Shown: piece by piece, positions 46,390-58,006 of the stretch | Layout: each line of letters opens with the position of its first letter | Numbering within the stretch: the stretch's first letter is position 1 | NCBI GenBank assembly: GCA_021432635.1 | Contig: MU270018.1 | Location: 689,579-753,578, forward strand | From: Thozetella sp. PMI_491 | Taxonomy: Eukaryota; Ascomycota; Sordariomycetes; Chaetosphaeriales; Chaetosphaeriaceae | Direction: 5' to 3' | Length of the DNA: 64,000 nucleotides | Notes under the pieces: generated by a model | The model's input: only the letters and a program-made list of their open reading frames with translations | Database searches by the model: none | What the model was told of the DNA's origin: nothing | Position numbers and translations under genes: made by a program

Positions 46390-48680
46390 ATGGCGACCAC
46401 GGCCGAGGAGCCCAAAGAAGCCAAAGGCAGCAGCGATTTTTATGCTTACATGTTCGATGATGATCGACAGCCCACCAAACAGCTCGATGCCTTGCTCAGG
46501 GCGATCGCCATCTACATTGTGCGTGCCTTGTGCTCCTCCCCTGCCGCTTCTCTCCGGGACGAGAGCCTTGCGGAGGCGTAATTGCTCGACCTGCTGACAC
46601 GGGCGTCCGCCGCCAGCAAAACGAGATAGGAGACAAAGACCAAAAGGCCCTCACCCCCACGAAGCTAGCTGCCTTCTACAAGGAAGTTGGCGGAACCTAT
46701 GACTGTAGGTGGCCCCCGGCGCGTCGCCGAGCTGCAGCATCGAGCAGCTTGCCTTGACCGGTGGTAGGCTAGGCTAACAAGACATCTACTCTTCCATCAG
46801 CCCTCTTTGTGGACGTACCTCACCAGTCCATCTCTTATATCTGGCAAGCCACGGGCTGCCAGCACACCCTCCAGCCAAATGAGAAGGACGACTACTCTCC
46901 TCCTTCTGTTCCGGCCTTGACCATCAAGGGATTCGTACGGTGGGAGAGCATCGAGCTCCTGCTGGGGCCGCAAGAACATGTCCCATTCTTACAGTTTGCC
47001 GTCAAAGAATGGGCTCTCAAGCACCCAGACGACGGCACCCCTTTCCCTCCCGACTTGCCTGCCTCCGTGTTCCCCTCCGAGGCGGACGTCAAGATCGATG
47101 AATGGCACAAGAAGTGTGCAGTAAAGCTCCGCAGCCAGACTGCAGGGCAAGAAGATCCGCCGACCCCGACTGGAGAGTCCAAGGGTAGGGAGGAGAAGGG
47201 ATTTCCCGGGGTCGCACACGTTCGCGTGAGCCCTGCTGCTGCCGCCGCTGCTGCCGCCACTTCGCGCGAGTATTTCGAACGGCCCATAAGAATGCGCCAT
47301 GTGCGCGGAAGCGGGTATCCCGGTCCGCGCGGCCCGATGCCCGATCGTGACCGAGACCGAGACCCACGGTACCTGCGCAGGCGCGGCTCCTCGTCGGAGG
47401 ATCGGGCCGCGCGGAGGCGGCGGAGTTTCTCCGACTACCCATCGCCCGGCGCGGAAATTCCGACCATGACGCAGTCGATGCACGGAATACCCGGGGTCAC
47501 GCATCTCGATGCGCCTCGGCCGCCGCCTCTACGCCGCCATAGTCAGCCGCGCCATATCAGCAGCACCTCGGACAGTGACGAACCCACCGGTTTGCAACAC
47601 AAGCGGCGGCCCCATGGGAACCCCAACGACCAACCGCCGAGCTCTATGCGGCGCGTCTTCGGCCCGGACGGGATCGCTAGTCGGGGAGGAGGAAGTCTAC
47701 CGCCAGTAGCACCGATACCACCGTCGGCTGTCGATGAGAACGGCCGACGTTCTTCACGTAGCGACGATCCGCGACGACGCAGCCTGGGAGGCACCCCTCT
47801 TGGCGAGGGACGCCGTAGTGGATCGCGCGACGATAGGGAGGATTCGCGGAGGCGGCGTGCAGACGGTCGTCACTCCCGAGAGAACCTCCCCAGCTCGCAC
47901 TTGAGCCGCAGTTGGTCCAATGAGGCGGATTCGGAAGACACTGACTCGGAGGAGCGCGAACGTCGCCGGAGGCGCCTCAACCATGACAAGGAGAAGGAGA
48001 AAGACCGCGACCGCGACCGTGACCGCGATCGCGATCGTGACCGCGACCGAGATAGAGACAGGGACCGGGATCGTGCCAAGGGCCGCAACGGAGATAGAGT
48101 GAAGGACAGGGACTACGACGAGCGTCGTGAGCGTGAGCGTGAGCGTGAGCGTGAGCGAGAGCGAGAGCGCGACCGGGATAGAGGGCGTGGGAGCAACCGC
48201 CCGCGCCGCGATCGAGATCATGCCCGTGACTCCGATGACGACGGCGACGTTTCCCCTCGTACACGAACCCGCGATCGGGATCGGGATCGGGATCGGGATC
48301 GCGGAGACCGGAGCCCATACCTATCTCGTCCCAACGTTACCCGTCGGACCAGCAGCCACGCCGATATCGACCGGCGGCGCGACCTACAGGACTGGGACTC
48401 CCGGGACCGAGACCGAATCCGTGATCGAGATTGGGATGACCGGCGCCGGCGCGACCGAGAACGAGATCGGGATCGGGACAGGGATCGAGATCGGGATCGC
48501 GACAGAGAGAGAGATAGAGACCGTGACCGTGACCGCGACCGCGACCGCGACCGGGACGATCGAGGACCTCGCGAAGAGCGCGAGCGAGATAGAGACCGTG
48601 GCTCGAGGGATGAGCGTATGCCCAGCCCGACCGTCAAAGGCGTTGGCGGAAGAGTGTATCCTGAGCCTAGCTGGAATTGA
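46390..48680 (+). CDS. DUF7514 domain protein with Arg-Asp/Arg-Glu repeat tail
   Basis: Three exons (46390-46518, 46617-46704 and 46801-48680) give 698 residues. The N-terminal about 200 residues match the fungal DUF7514 domain: DRQPTKQLDALLRAIAIYI, LTPTKLAAFYKEVGGTYD, SISYIWQATGCQHTLQP, IKGFVRWESIELLLGPQEHV, ending at KIDEWHKKCAVKLR. The long C-terminal part is disordered and highly charged, with an alanine run (about 180-188), Ser/Arg-rich segments and extended RD and RE dipeptide repeats reminiscent of splicing-factor RS/RD/RE tails. The function of the domain is unknown. An RNA-binding or nuclear-condensate role is only an inference from the tail. Confidence 0.9.
48004..48600 (+). repeat. 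GAY-CGN hexanucleotide repeats encoding RD/RE tracts
   Basis: Coding microsatellites in three blocks: about 48004-48075 (RD), 48125-48175 (RE) and 48262-48303 plus 48460-48570 (RD). Synonymous codons alternate (gaccgc, gatcgg, gaccgt), which suggests selection for the dipeptide rather than recent slippage only. Confidence 0.85.
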
Positions 48681-50937
48681 GGCTTGTTGGGGGCGATGCA
48701 GGCGCTGCGCGTGGTAGCACGCAGCGACTCAATTTTTGGCTCCTTCGTTGGTTTCCGCAATTTTACGACGGGCGGCTACGGACTCTTGCCCCCAACATGA
48801 GGCGGAGGCTCGCATGGGAGCTCAGTCAGCTCGAAGGAGCCTCGAGGTGTTTGGATGGGCACCTCTTTCAGCCAGGCATGGACGAAATAGCACACGACTG
48901 ATGGGAATGACGCCAAAGGATATGATGATTGATGGCTGTACACTACAAACCTGGGCATACGGATAAACTGGCGCTGGGACAAGTCGCCAAAGGATGATGG
49001 GACTGGGCGTTGGATAATTAGAACTCAGGACTGTCGGAGTTCTCCCGACTTACATCTTATTGACTTATCTTCCTTTGGATGAGTCTCACCCGATTGCCAT
49101 CTCTGGTTCCCTGTTGTGCTGGTAACGTGAGATGTAGGGTTCTCCTACTCTTGTCGCTGAACGTGTCCATCCGCACAGCCTTGCTGTTACTTGGCTACTA
49201 CTCATGAGCTTTGCCTGGCACTATGATACCGCGTGTCTCGCGTTCAGCAGCTACAGATTGAGCACTCGAGGGCTGAGTCGTAAAACAGTCAAGGGCCCAT
49301 GAGGGGCGGGAATTCGGTAGCCTACGAGGAAGCGAGAGCCACATCGTTGGTTGCGTGGTTCGAGAAACTACGCCAGGGAAGTGTAAACAAAGCTTGCCAA
49401 GCTGGCCTCATCGGTGGCCAGTTACCTGGACAGCTATCTGCCTAGTCCAAGACCCCGACCGTGAACGGGGCCGGTGCCAGGCCATTGTCCGCATCGGTGA
49501 GGTCCTCGACCTCCCGGGGACGCGTTCGCCTTAGGGCGATCTTGGCCCGTCGGCAGCAGCCGGCCATCCTAAGAACCGGCCATGTTTACATGTTTACATA
49601 CGGACTATGGGCATATTCGAGGCAGACGATGGAACTAGCTCATGCGACCGACTGTCCCGGCCGCTGAGATGAGGGGTCAAATCGCATCCTACATCCACCG
49701 TTGGAAGATTCCTGCGTGGCCCACACCGGCCGCCGAGGCCTCGGCCGGGGTCGACCTACCAGCCGGCCACCCCATCCTCTCGCGCCATTTTCACCTCGTG
49801 GTCCGAGGTGGAGACGCAATGATTGGCGGAGCGCTTGCTATTTATACTGGATCCGTCCGGGTTTTGTGTCCTACCGTTGATGATGTTTGTCTTTCAATGG
49901 TGGCCGGGAAGGTGCAGGCTTGAAAGCATGGTACGGTACCTGGAGCTGAATGAGGCCGGACCGAGGGGGTCCTGGTAAAGGGGTCTCGAAGCGAGGGTTG
50001 TCGGTGTTACGGGGCCGCTGGCACGGCCGAGTGCTTCGGCCGCGGCACGATGGGAGTGGATGAGAAATGCCCTCGGATACTTGTAATCCTCGAGCGGCTT
50101 CGACAACCTGTCGTGGCCATTCGTCCGCCGGGGGATGCTGCCCCGTGAGCGAGCATGGACCACCACACATGTCTAGCTGCACAGGCGTTCGCGAAGCAGA
50201 TCTGAGGAACCAAGCATTCGCGGTTAGCGGCTGTGAGGAGGTGTGGGGGGCTTCAATCGCGGACTGGACAAATTTGATCGCTCGGAAAGGGAGGCTGTAA
50301 AGTCTTCAGCCGCTTTCCTGCCTGTCTCCAGGGGTTCACACGGGGTTGGTTCCTGGAGTAGACAAAGTTGTGGTGGCGGGAGGCACCCATGATACATGCA
50401 AAGTGTATGGCTGGTTCGGAAGCTGCTGGAGCCCCGGGTAGCATAGCTTACTCTCCACCATCCGGGAAGAATGGCGGTCAAACTCGGGTGCCGCCATAGA
50501 GATGGCTGCAACGCCAGAGAAAGCCAATCCCGGCCGGTTCCTGGACCCCCCTCCCTTCGGGTGAAATGAGAATGAATGACTGGGTGGGAAGCGGTGGCCG
50601 CCTCAGGTGGTCGACCGAACAATTTAACCCCGTCTTTGGACCACACTGGCCGCCGCCGGCGAGTCGCATGAGACCTTCCCCGCCAAAGGGGGGCGTGGGC
50701 TGGCGCGGAATAGAGCTCATTCACTTGCACTCCCGTGCGTGTTGGGCCGTATTTGGAATTGGGCACAAGAGGCCCCGGCAAGCGCGAGCGAATACAGCTC
50801 GTCGAGGACGGCCAGAGAATCAAAAAGATCAGACGGAGTCAGGTTGAGACAGGGGCACAAAGACAGGATGAACCTGCCTGTTGGTGCCTTTTTGGATTCG
50901 GGAGCGAACTGGAAGCGCCGATGATGGTCAGATCAGT

Positions 50938-50970
<33 letters not shown>
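50938..50970. repeat. CTGT tetranucleotide microsatellite
   Basis: About eight TGTC/CTGT units with one interruption (GTTTGT). Confidence 0.9.
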
Positions 50971-50971
<1 letters not shown>

Positions 50972-51130
50972 CATGCCTCCCTGGTGGTTGGATGGAAAGA
51001 GCACGTATTCCGTACCACTAAAGGTCTCTTTTATCTTGGGGCCTAGCATTCGCCGGCCCGTTCCCGGGTCGGCGATTAGGCCCCGTTCTCCCCTCCTTTG
51101 TCCCTACACTCGGGGCGCAACTTGCGGCCA

Positions 51131-51163
51131 GGATGACGGGGGGATGACGGGGGGATGGCGGCG
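51131..51163. repeat. GATGACGGGG-type direct repeats
   Basis: Three near-identical 10-bp units, the last diverged to gatggcggcgg. Confidence 0.75.
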
Positions 51164-51234
51164 GCATGGCGGCCGGTCGCGCGATACGTGGCGGGAGAGC
51201 GTCGTCGTGTTGGAAAAGCCGGGATCGTCTCTTA

Positions 51235-51259
51235 GCTGGCTGGCTGGCTGGCTGGCTGG
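51235..51259. repeat. GGCT tetranucleotide microsatellite
   Basis: Six GGCT units (gctggctggct...). Confidence 0.9.
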
Positions 51260-52625
51260 ACTGGTCCTGTTGATCGATCCATTGGATTCTGCGCGTCTCT
51301 TTGGGGTGGCATCCGCCCTCCTTCTCCTCGCACAGGAGAGCGGACCTGCCAAAGTAGATAGCCTTGATAGCTACCCCCCTGGAGGATCAGCAAAGGGAGA
51401 CGCGGTTTGGCAGGGCGGTGTTTAGCCCATGCATAACATAGCATCGCTTGCCCTCACTTCCCTTCCGACAAGGATGGGCAGGAATAAGGTTGGGGCGGAG
51501 GCAGTTGTCAAAACGGCACTTGGGAGCCAGGGAGGCGCTGGAGCCAAGGCAGGAGAGGAGGCACACAGTGCCCACTGGCGGACCTACCTTAGCTTTTATT
51601 CAATGTACTTGTTGTGATTGTTTCGCTCGCTCGCTCCTTCCTAAGGCAAAAAAGTAAGTGGTGCATGGCATCAGCATCGGCGAGAGGAAGGAAGCAGTGG
51701 CAGGAACAGCTAGCAGGAGCAGGTCACGTCCAAAGGCATGTAAGGTACATATCGTACTGAGTAGGTACGTGTTTGTCGCTGCCTAGGATAATACGGTATG
51801 TACTGTACCTACTTAGACACCGCACAGAAGCCAGCCGGGTACCCTTGGCATCCCAGCGCCTCGTCACACCCTCTGGACGACTGGTGCTAGCGTGCAACCC
51901 CACCGCCAGGGCGACACTTCGCGCGCTGCAGGCACCGCATTGTGGGTTGCTCAACAGGGGTCCCACAAAGGTCGCGCCTCAGGCTTGCCAGGGCCATGGC
52001 TCCCGAGCACAGGGGCCCGGACCATCCATTTAGACACCCTTTGCCCCCCATTCACGCCTCAACCGCGGACCCCCCTTCTCTCCAACCTACCGCCCGCTCC
52101 GCTCCCCGGCCACGAAAACTCCTTGTCCGCGCCCCCGATCCGTTGCTGCCTTGCAACTCACCAGCACGACCGACAGGAAAGCACCCGGCGCGCGCGTGAC
52201 TCGATCGCCCCCCTCGGATCCAGGCGCACCAAGCCAAGCTCGTTCGCTTGCGCGGTCACATCACCCCATCTCACCCACAGCCACCGACTCAGGCCCGAAA
52301 CGAGGTGGACCGCCCGACGATTCGGAGGCAAATAACAACCTAAGCCAACCCAGCTGCTGCTAGTGGGCAAGGCGGGCTTACTCTGCTTCTGCGCCGAGAA
52401 GTTTTTCCCTCCCCCGCCAGGGTAGCCGTCGGACACGCCTTCTCCTGGTGGCTTCGAATCCGTCTCATTCATTCTTTCTCCTCGTCTGTGCGCCTCGGTC
52501 AAACATATCGGACGCCCCCAAGCCTCATAAGCTTCTTATTTCCCTCCTCTTCTACTTATCCTGCCGTGGGCTGCACCCTTGACAGACAAGAAGCCTCGGC
52601 TCGTGAGAGAGATTACGAGCCCATC

Positions 52626-53585
52626 ATGAAAGGCCGCCCGGTAGAGGAGCTCGTCTACGAGTACATGTTCCCTCGGCCCAAGCCGACGGACCCGCAGAAC
52701 TTCAGCGGCCTACTCCAGAGACACCTCGTGCTCGAGGTGCGACAAGAGGTTCACTCTTTCTACGGCCACCTTGAGACTCAGGAAGCCAAGTACCCCGGGC
52801 TCGACTACAACCACTCCACACATCGCATACGTCTGAGCCGCTGGACCTGGCACCGCCGCCTCTTCCGCGCCTTTGACGGCCTCCGACTCACCCCAGCCGA
52901 GATCTCGAGCCTGACGCGATGGGAAGGAACAAAGTGGGCCAAGGAGCGCTACGAGAGGGACTCGGGCTGCACGATCCAGGACACGACGGATGCGGGCTTC
53001 CCCAACTGGACAGACCCGGAGTACCGTGCGAGCGAGCGCGCTACATCTCAGGAGACTGAGGACAGAGGCGAGACGGCTGATGATCCCATGGCTGCCGAAG
53101 AGAGTGACGAGGAGCCACTGCAGAGCGTAGGCGAGGCGCTGAATGAACGCCTTCGGGCACGAGTCGAGCAGATCAACCAGACGGGTGACACAAGCATGCC
53201 GTTGGACGAGGAGTGGGAGCAGTGGCTCAAAAACGCCATCGAATCCGGCGAATTCCCCCAGGTCGCGGACCAGATCGCCCGGTTGGGTGCCCCCCAGCAC
53301 GAGCTCTTCCCTCCCTTGATGCTTGCCGCCGGACGTGAAGGCCGTTGGGACGAGATACCGGATTTCCTACAGGACACAGTGCGGCTAGCCCTCTCGGGTG
53401 AGCAGCGCCGCGGCTCGGAGAGGCCCTCTACTACGCTCGACGCTGCCGCTATCGCCATAAGGAGAAATATTTATAACAGCAGCGAGCGCCGCCGGACGTT
53501 CTCGAACCTGCGCCTCCCACTCGGCGATACCGGCGGTGGGCTGCCGTCGCCCGCGAGTCAGCGGTCAACCCGACCAAACGCCTGA
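52626..53585 (+). CDS. Conserved-looking fungal protein of unknown function
   Basis: A single-exon frame of 319 residues from the first in-frame ATG (52626); codons further upstream lack an ATG. Amino acid use is balanced, unlike the surrounding chance frames, and the protein has ordered-looking segments: VEELVYEYMFPRPKP, then LEVRQEVHSFYGHLE, RLSRWTWHRRLFRAFDGL and WEGTKWAKERYERDSG. An acidic middle (about residues 150-175), an EEWEQWLKNAIESGEF helix and a basic Ser/Arg-rich end follow. No signal peptide, membrane span or catalytic motif is visible. I do not recognise the family. Confidence 0.8.
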   Translation: MKGRPVEELVYEYMFPRPKPTDPQNFSGLLQRHLVLEVRQEVHSFYGHLETQEAKYPGLDYNHSTHRIRLSRWTWHRRLFRAFDGLRLTPAEISSLTRWEGTKWAKERYERDSGCTIQDTTDAGFPNWTDPEYRASERATSQETEDRGETADDPMAAEESDEEPLQSVGEALNERLRARVEQINQTGDTSMPLDEEWEQWLKNAIESGEFPQVADQIARLGAPQHELFPPLMLAAGREGRWDEIPDFLQDTVRLALSGEQRRGSERPSTTLDAAAIAIRRNIYNSSERRRTFSNLRLPLGDTGGGLPSPASQRSTRPNA

Positions 53586-54816
53586 TAGCCTTGAACCAGA
53601 ACATCGATGAGGCCTTGCGGCCCAGTTACATCGCATGCGTGCAAAACCTCTTCGCCTCCCTGCCACTGGTTTGCCTCCACAGTTACACGACGGTGAAGGC
53701 ATGTGATATTGGAGTCCCCACTCTGTGAACGCACCGCGGATACCGCACTAGACACTTTAACGCCCTGGAGAGAAGCAGGCTGCCCGAAAATAATCATGCC
53801 AGCCTCCAGCGGCTCCGTATTCGCCATACCATCGTTTCGATCATCCAAAAAATACAACCATCGACCTTCAAGAAGGAATGGAGCAAGTCGGAGCTGCCGC
53901 CGCCGACTTCTCCTCCCTTGGGTTCACGGCCTTGTTTTGGGTGCATGGGCGGTGTACTTCTACAGATATCTTGATCTGCTTGGTCTGCCGTGAGCCCGGA
54001 GAGGTGCGGAGGAGGAAGACACGGAGGAGGGAGGAAGGGTAATCCTTATAGCATATTGGTGCGACAGCGACGGAGGAAGCCTGCTTTAGTGATATGGATT
54101 CGACTCGGCAGTCGAGGTGTTGGGGAATGATATCCAGGAGAGAAAATAATTCCCCGGCACGCTTTTTTGTACGTAGCTTGAAACCCAAAAATGCCCAGAC
54201 ATAATCATGATGCCTACACACTCGTAGCGTGCGGCCTGACGCCTATGCTCCGACGGTTCCATGCTTGCCTAGTGTGATATGTAACTAACCACCAGCAACG
54301 CCGTGCAACATGCACCACCCACCGGGCGTATATCTACTCTAATGATGAGAGAGACATTCATGGCCCATTCAGGCTCCTTTTCGCTCTCGGCCGTAGTCGG
54401 CTAGACACAGTTTCATCAACTTGACCGGAATCCCCCGCCATCGGGACATACTTCTAATATTTTGATTCGCGAGCCTTGTCCTTTGCCTTTTTGCACTCCT
54501 CCTTGGTCGACGGTTGATCCTGCTGAGCTTTGTTATCATCCAGTTTGCCACGCGTCCTAAGACTTGTTGTGATGCCAATATTTGCCTCATCCATGGCGAT
54601 CCGCTGCGCCTCGGTCGTGGTTTTCGGAAGGCGACCAGGCTGCTTGTTAGCCGTGAAGATAGGCTCCGGAGGAACACGGTCAGCCATTGTCGGAATCGCC
54701 TCGATCTTCCCGATACGCAAGTCCTTGGCCGGACCGTCTTCCACTATCGTCGGAGCAGATTCTCCTTTCGGCTTTCGATTAAGCTGTCGTCCCCGCTTGG
54801 TCTCGAGCACATTGCT
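53586..54816. other. Intergenic between the unknown gene and GCN5
   Basis: This region holds the 3' region of the unknown gene (+) and of GCN5 (-). An open frame in phase with GCN5 runs on beyond its stop (54816 down to 54454; see findings). Other small frames (for example 53558-53857 minus) show no recognisable content. Confidence 0.5.
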
Positions 54817-56078
54817 CTACTCAGGCTCGAGATGGGACCACTCAGGGACAGCCTTGATTTGTTGCCACATGAATTTTTCGAGCTTGTTGGCCGACTTGGC
54901 GTAAGGTGTGTTCTCGTTGTTGTACTTGCGACAGTTGTCAAAGACGAGCCTGGCATCTTTGATGAAATCCTCCGGGGTCTGATACTGGTCCGCCTCGAGC
55001 TTCGTCTCCATTGTGCTCAAGTCCATGGGCTCCTTGATCACTTCGTAATAATCAGCCACGTCATCCTTGTTGACGGGTACCTGGAACGGCCATGCGCTGT
55101 TGTGGTTCTGCAGGTCGTTGAGCAGATGGAGTAGTTGATTGTAATTCGGACCGTGCCTCGGCTGTCTGGCTAGTTCGTCCATATCTGGGCTCCAGCCAGA
55201 GGCGCGAATCGCTTCGATAGAGAGTGGGTTGATCTCCGAAACCACGCTCTTCTGCCACTGCTTGGGGGGCTGGTGAACCACGTGTGACCTGCTGAACGCT
55301 CGGATCTTGGCTTGCACACACTCCTTCTGCTTCAGAAGCATTCTGCCCATCTCGAGATACCGGATCCTCGGCACCAAGCTGCACTGCATCAGAGTGCCTC
55401 CTTCGTAATCCTTGATGTAGCCCATCCAGACCGATTTCGGTAATGTGATCTCCTTGGTGAAGCCCTGTTTCTTGAAGTAGCCAATGGCATAGTTGTCGGC
55501 GTACGTCAAGAAGTACATGACATCGGAGCTGGCTTTGACGTAGTCCTTTAGGTGGGACATCATGTGAGCACCGTAGCCCTTGACTTGCTGGTCCGATGAC
55601 ACAGCGCAGAAGACAATCTCGGCAAATTGACGGCCCTTGAACGGCCGGTAGGTAATGCCTGCTAGTACTTCCAGCGGCTTCTTCACCAACGCGATCGAAA
55701 CGTGCGTCCTATCGTAGACAAGTCGTGCGATATAATCCTTGGGCATCTTAGGTAGCTGCTTCTGGAAGATGCATTTCAACCCCGTCAGGATGATGAGGCT
55801 TTCCCGTTCGTTGTCGTTGTTAACGACCCTGAACTCGATCTCTCCGTTTCGCTCCTCGATCACACCTGGCTTCTCTGGGAACGGGATGGCGGGTAGTTTG
55901 GCGGGTTTCTTTTCGGGCGAGGCCGTCTCGTCATGCTTAACGCGCTTCGTCGCGGTCGGCGACGAGGGCTCCTCCGTCGCCTTGCGCTTCGCGTCTGTGA
56001 GAAGTTCAGGAATTAGCAACCCCCATCTAGATGGATTTTCGCCGTGCGCAATCGATTATACGTACTCTCCTCCTTCAT
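54817..56078 (-). CDS. GCN5: Histone acetyltransferase GCN5
   Basis: Two exons give 396 residues: a 13-nt first exon (56078-56066) coding MKEE plus one base, and 55994-54817. The GNAT domain includes the catalytic Glu at about residue 130 (FAEIVFCAV) and the acetyl-CoA loop [16 protein letters not shown]. The linker [15 protein letters not shown] and a C-terminal bromodomain (about residues 285-390: [36 protein letters not shown]) complete the Gcn5 architecture. It is the catalytic subunit of SAGA/ADA, acetylating histone H3 tails. It is slightly shorter than the yeast enzyme (439) because of a short N-terminus. No in-frame ATG lies upstream before a stop. Confidence 0.96.
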
Positions 56079-56431
56079 CTTGATGGAACGCCGCGAAATG
56101 TCGATGGAGTTGGTGGGTAGAGTGGCGGATGCGCTGCCTGGCGTTTCCCTCGATGCTGTTGGTACAGCAAGGTTGTGCTGATAAGATACAAGGGTGGGGC
56201 CGGTGCCTGCAGAGCCGGAACTGCGCTAGTCTACTTTTAGCTCGAAACACGGTCGCTCTTTCTCAAGGTGTCTGCTTAGAGCTTCAATTCGAGCTTCGAC
56301 TTTCTCGCCTTCACCTCCACCATCCAGTCTACGAAATCTTGAGTACCGCCACCTTCAACTCACTATCGCCCCACTCACAGGTCAGACTTTTCGTCAGGAA
56401 GACCGTCGAATCTTCTTCACCCTCTCAGCAC
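56079..56431. promoter_or_regulatory. Divergent promoter GCN5 / OST5
   Basis: 353 bp between start codons, compact and moderately pyrimidine-rich on the OST5 side. No TATA box is evident. Confidence 0.55.
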
Positions 56432-56781
56432 ATGGATTCTTCGGTTCTCGACGTTTGGCACGCCGCGTCAGGCAGCCCGTTCCTCCCGACCGTCGGCAAA
56501 GGCAGCCAATTCCTTGTCGGATTCGTCCTCGTGTCCCTGGGCCTTTTCCTGAGCGGAGTCTTCGCCCTAAGTATGTCCCTCGGCTGAAATGCACGAGATC
56601 TTTGCTGACTATGGTTCTGCTAGACCGTTCGTTCGTGAACATCCCCGTCCTCGGCCTGCCGGCGTCATTAGCACTTGCGTACGCCCCCCTCCGGCCTTAC
56701 ACTTAGGTGTCTACTCAATGCTAACAAGATCTCAGCTTCGGAGTGGTCTACATGTTCTGCGCGGTCGGAGTCTACGTTTAA
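56432..56781 (+). CDS. OST5: Oligosaccharyltransferase subunit OST5 (TMEM258 family)
   Basis: Three exons (56432-56570, 56624-56678 and 56736-56781) give 79 residues, the same length as human TMEM258. It has two hydrophobic helices: SQFLVGFVLVSLGLFLSGVF and the LGLPASLALAFGVVYMFCAV segment. It ends in the family signature VGVYV at the C-terminus. It is a small membrane subunit of the ER oligosaccharyltransferase that attaches N-glycans to nascent proteins. The small size and two introns make it easy for automated annotation to miss. Confidence 0.93.
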
Positions 56782-56933
56782 GATACCCAAAAAAGAGAAG
56801 AGAGATTCGTTACGTCCGGCGCCAGTCTGTACCATAGAGCTCTACCAAAAAAGCCGATTCGCATTCATCTGGTTCTTTCTGACTTTGATACTCGTTATTT
56901 CCCGGCGTCTGCTTCTGCTTTCCCCTGGTAATC

Positions 56934-58006
56934 ATGGATGGGGACACCGGGGCTTTGACAGGGGGCGCGGCGACTGGCGTTCCCCTCCTTCGCGCAGTCG
57001 CCAGCTCAACCCGACCCCTATACCAACTCCTCAAATCAATCAGCTTCGCCAACAAAATTCATGTCCAGATAATGCCTGACCAAATCAGGTTTGCCGCGGA
57101 CCACTCCCGCGTCATGCAAGGTAGGCCTGCCGAGCCAGGTAGCCAAGTGTGGCCACGAGATACTGATTTGGTGCAGGCGTTGCTCACTGGAACAAGAACT
57201 TGTTCGACAGCTACATCACCAATCTTCCCGAGGATGAAGAATTCCCCAATTTCCAAGTTTCGTTGCCTGCCTTACTTGAGACGTTGCAGATCTTCGGTGC
57301 AGTCGATGCCGCAGCTCGACAAGCAAAGGCGGATATCGATCCCTACCGAAGCAACCTGCGGAACTACAAGCCGGATGCCTTCAGCAATCAGGCGCTTGGC
57401 ATGTCGGGCACCTGTTCCTTGTCGTATCCCGAAGAAGGTGAACCATTCAGCATCATTCTCGAGGAATCAGGTGTCAATACCACCTGCAACCTCAAGACGT
57501 ACGTCCCGGAATCGCCGGAGGACATACCTTTCGACAAGGAAGATTTGGCATTCAAGATCATCACACAGTCTCGTTGGCTACTAGATGCCTTGGCTGAAAT
57601 TGCGCCTACTTCCCCGGAGAAGCTCACAATCATTGCGTCCAAGAACAAGCCCTACTTGAGGCTGGCGAGCTCGGGACAGCTGGGCACGTCGAGCGTGGAC
57701 TTTGCCAAGGGACGTGAGCTCCTGGAAACCCTTCAGGTCAGGGAGCGTTGGGCGCAGACATTCAAGTTCGAGATGATCAAGTCTGCCTCGGAGGCCATGC
57801 GCATTGGTACCAAGGTCAGCCTACGCGGCGACGGGAGTGGAGTACTCAGTATGCAGTTCATGGTGGAGGTTGAAGGCTGCGGGAACAACTTTTTGGACTT
57901 CCGATTTGTCCCTTACGCAGTGCCTGATGAAGAGGAGGAAGACGACGACAACGATGACGAGGGGGGGGAAGAAGAAGAAGAAGAAGACGCTGGCGATGGG
58001 AACTGA
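56934..58006 (+). CDS. RAD1/RAD17-type subunit of the 9-1-1 checkpoint clamp
   Basis: Two exons (56934-57120 and 57177-58006) give 338 residues. Sequence landmarks of the Rad1/Rec1/Rad17 family: PLYQLLKSISFANKIHVQIM, PFSIILEESGVNTTCNLKTY, KIITQSRWLLDALAEI, SSVDFAKGRELLETLQV and FLDFRFVPYAVP. Unlike PCNA-like relatives, it ends in an acidic tail of about 35 residues (EEEE, DDDD and GGEEEEEE runs). With Rad9 and Hus1 it forms the ring loaded at DNA damage sites that activates the ATR/Mec1 checkpoint. It starts 152 bp after the OST5 stop, on the same strand. Confidence 0.94.

Larger units (their letters stand above)
48681..52625. other. Long intergenic region
   Basis: About 3.9 kb with no supportable gene. 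It includes a CTGT microsatellite (50938-50970), a GATGACGGGG-type direct repeat (51131-51163), a GGCT tract (51235-51259) and, on the right, the leader of the next gene. Frames such as 50224-50823 minus are open but have no recognisable content. Confidence 0.55.

Noticed and set aside
50224..50823. 199-residue open frame, minus strand
   Set aside because: Several equally open frames overlap it, and it has no domain or codon signal.
53586..53727. Possible +1-frame continuation of the unknown gene (VNPTKRLIALNQNIDEALRP...)
   Set aside because: It would need a frameshift or an unsupported splice; more likely 3' UTR.
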